From the NCBI GenBank assembly GCA_947497475.1, contig CANMGS010000001.1, positions 1,447,747 through 1,511,746 of the forward strand: DNA of 64,000 nucleotides, read 5' to 3'. Of the stretch, positions 63,452-64,000 are shown one piece after another. A program made the translations under genes and the position numbers. The notes beneath the pieces are model-generated. The model saw only the letters and a program-made list of their open reading frames with translations, ran no database searches and was not told where the DNA came from. This DNA is from an uncultured Amylibacter sp. (GTDB lineage Bacteria; Pseudomonadota; Alphaproteobacteria; Rhodobacterales; Rhodobacteraceae). Each line of letters opens with the position of its first letter. The stretch's first letter is position 1.

Positions 63452-63454
63452 GCT

Positions 63455-64000
63455 TTGAAGAACGGGTTTCCGATAGCAACTTCTGGCCTGCGTGTAGGCC
63501 TGTTGGGTGGATCGTTTGATCCGCCACATAATGGGCATTTGCATATTTCCAAATGGGCGTTGAAAGAGTTTGGATTGGATCAAGTTTGGTGGCTGGTATC
63601 CCCTGGTAATCCTTTGAAGGAACGGGGCCCAGCATCAATAGAAAAGCGGATGAATGCTTGCCATGAATTGGTTCAGCATCCACGAATTAAGATCACCGAT
63701 TTGGAATGTAAGTTGGGCACACGTTATACGGCGGAAACGTTGGAGCGGTTGTTGGCGATATATTCTGATGTGCGGTTTGTTTGGTTGATGGGTGCGGATA
63801 ATTTAGCCAGTTTCCATAAATGGGATCGTTGGGCAGATATTATGATGACGCTGCCAATTGGTGTTTTGGCACGGCCCGAAGAGCAAGTGATCGCGGGGAG
63901 TTCACCTGCAGCACGTAGGTTTTCGAAATCGAGATTATCTGCACGGCGGTCTACGGCTTTGCCGTTTCGCGCGGCCCCTTGTTGGAGCCTGTTGAATGGG
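63455..64000 (+). CDS. nadD: Nicotinate-nucleotide adenylyltransferase, 3' end beyond window
   Basis: The frame opens at TTG 63455, 3 bp after the nadC stop, and runs off the right edge (about 182 codons visible). GLLGGSFDPPHNGHLHIS is the nucleotidyltransferase HxGH motif, SPGNPLKE is the substrate-binding segment, and LMGADNLASFHKW is the conserved D/W region. It adenylates nicotinate mononucleotide in the last steps of NAD synthesis. TTG start and absence of a clear ribosome-binding site suggest coupling to nadC. Confidence 0.92.
   Translation, partial: MKNGFPIATSGLRVGLLGGSFDPPHNGHLHISKWALKEFGLDQVWWLVSPGNPLKERGPASIEKRMNACHELVQHPRIKITDLECKLGTRYTAETLERLLAIYSDVRFVWLMGADNLASFHKWDRWADIMMTLPIGVLARPEEQVIAGSSPAARRFSKSRLSARRSTALPFRAAPCWSLLNG

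Noticed and set aside
1-64000. CRISPR array, prophage or insertion sequence
   Set aside because: No repeat-spacer array, cas, capsid, terminase or transposase genes were seen; the 11-bp and 12-bp arrays are too short and lack unique spacers of CRISPR size.

Overview
The window looks like chromosomal DNA of a marine Rhodobacterales (Roseobacter-group) alphaproteobacterium of moderate to low GC. Supporting signs are the irr/fabA-fabB-fabI block, the phoH-ybeY-corC-lnt-metK block with a SAM/SAH-type riboswitch (a class known from Rhodobacterales), aroA-cmk-rpsA-ihfB, and dnaX-ybaB-recR. No plasmid or phage backbone, transposase, integrase or CRISPR array was seen. The lineage call is an inference from gene order and protein style.

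Layout. 1-5.0 kb: start of a PLP dehydratase, a HAD hydrolase, unsaturated fatty-acid synthesis (fabI, fabB, fabA) and divergent irr. 5.2-15.8 kb: miaB, two small envelope genes sharing a WVDPxGC motif, phoH, ybeY, a CorC-like CBS protein, lnt, riboswitch, metK, trmB, aroA, cmk. 15.8-19.4 kb: accessory insertion between cmk and rpsA with a structured-RNA/small-ORF module, secreted hypotheticals and palindromic repeats. 19.4-23.9 kb: rpsA, ihfB, lapA-like, trpF, trpB. 24-28 kb: a divergent pair of TolB/TPR-type proteins and a two-domain cold-shock protein. 28-37 kb: tRNA-Arg, yejABEF peptide importer, membrane cytochrome c, pheA, SRPBCC protein, nudC. 37.2-41.2 kb: SRP RNA gene followed by a zinc-linked module (ZrgA-like protein, ABC transporter, two DUF3299 proteins) that ends in a degenerate copy of the SRP RNA 3' end. 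42-45.8 kb: dnaX, ybaB, recR, EamA exporter. 45.9-47.4 kb: tRNA-Leu and a small island bounded by a 14-bp copy of the tRNA 3' end, with a multibranched RNA candidate. 47.4-51.5 kb: cupredoxin, DUF4142, dihaem cytochrome c, small secreted proteins, universal stress protein. 51.5-53.6 kb: second copy of the RNA/small-ORF module, a membrane protein and a DUF2806 protein. 53.6-64 kb: ettA-like ABC-F, micro-lipoproteins, siderophore-interacting reductase, M20 peptidase, LysR regulator, nadA-nadB-(I78 lipoprotein)-nadC-nadD.

How it fits together. Most of the window is housekeeping: lipid, aromatic amino acid, NAD and methionine-cycle metabolism, translation and DNA repair. The accessory material sits in a few points next to RNA genes or between conserved gene pairs.

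Most interesting signals. (1) A roughly 525-bp module present twice (15827-16354 and 51554-52079). It has a branched RNA with compensatory base changes, mutually exclusive helices, an intrinsic terminator, a conserved 66-codon ORF and four 11-bp repeats. I do not recognise it as any known family. (2) The zinc module sandwiched between the SRP RNA gene and a copy of its 3' end, with a Zur-like operator. (3) The tRNA-Leu island with iteron-like repeats and a 270-nt RNA closed by a perfect 11-bp helix.
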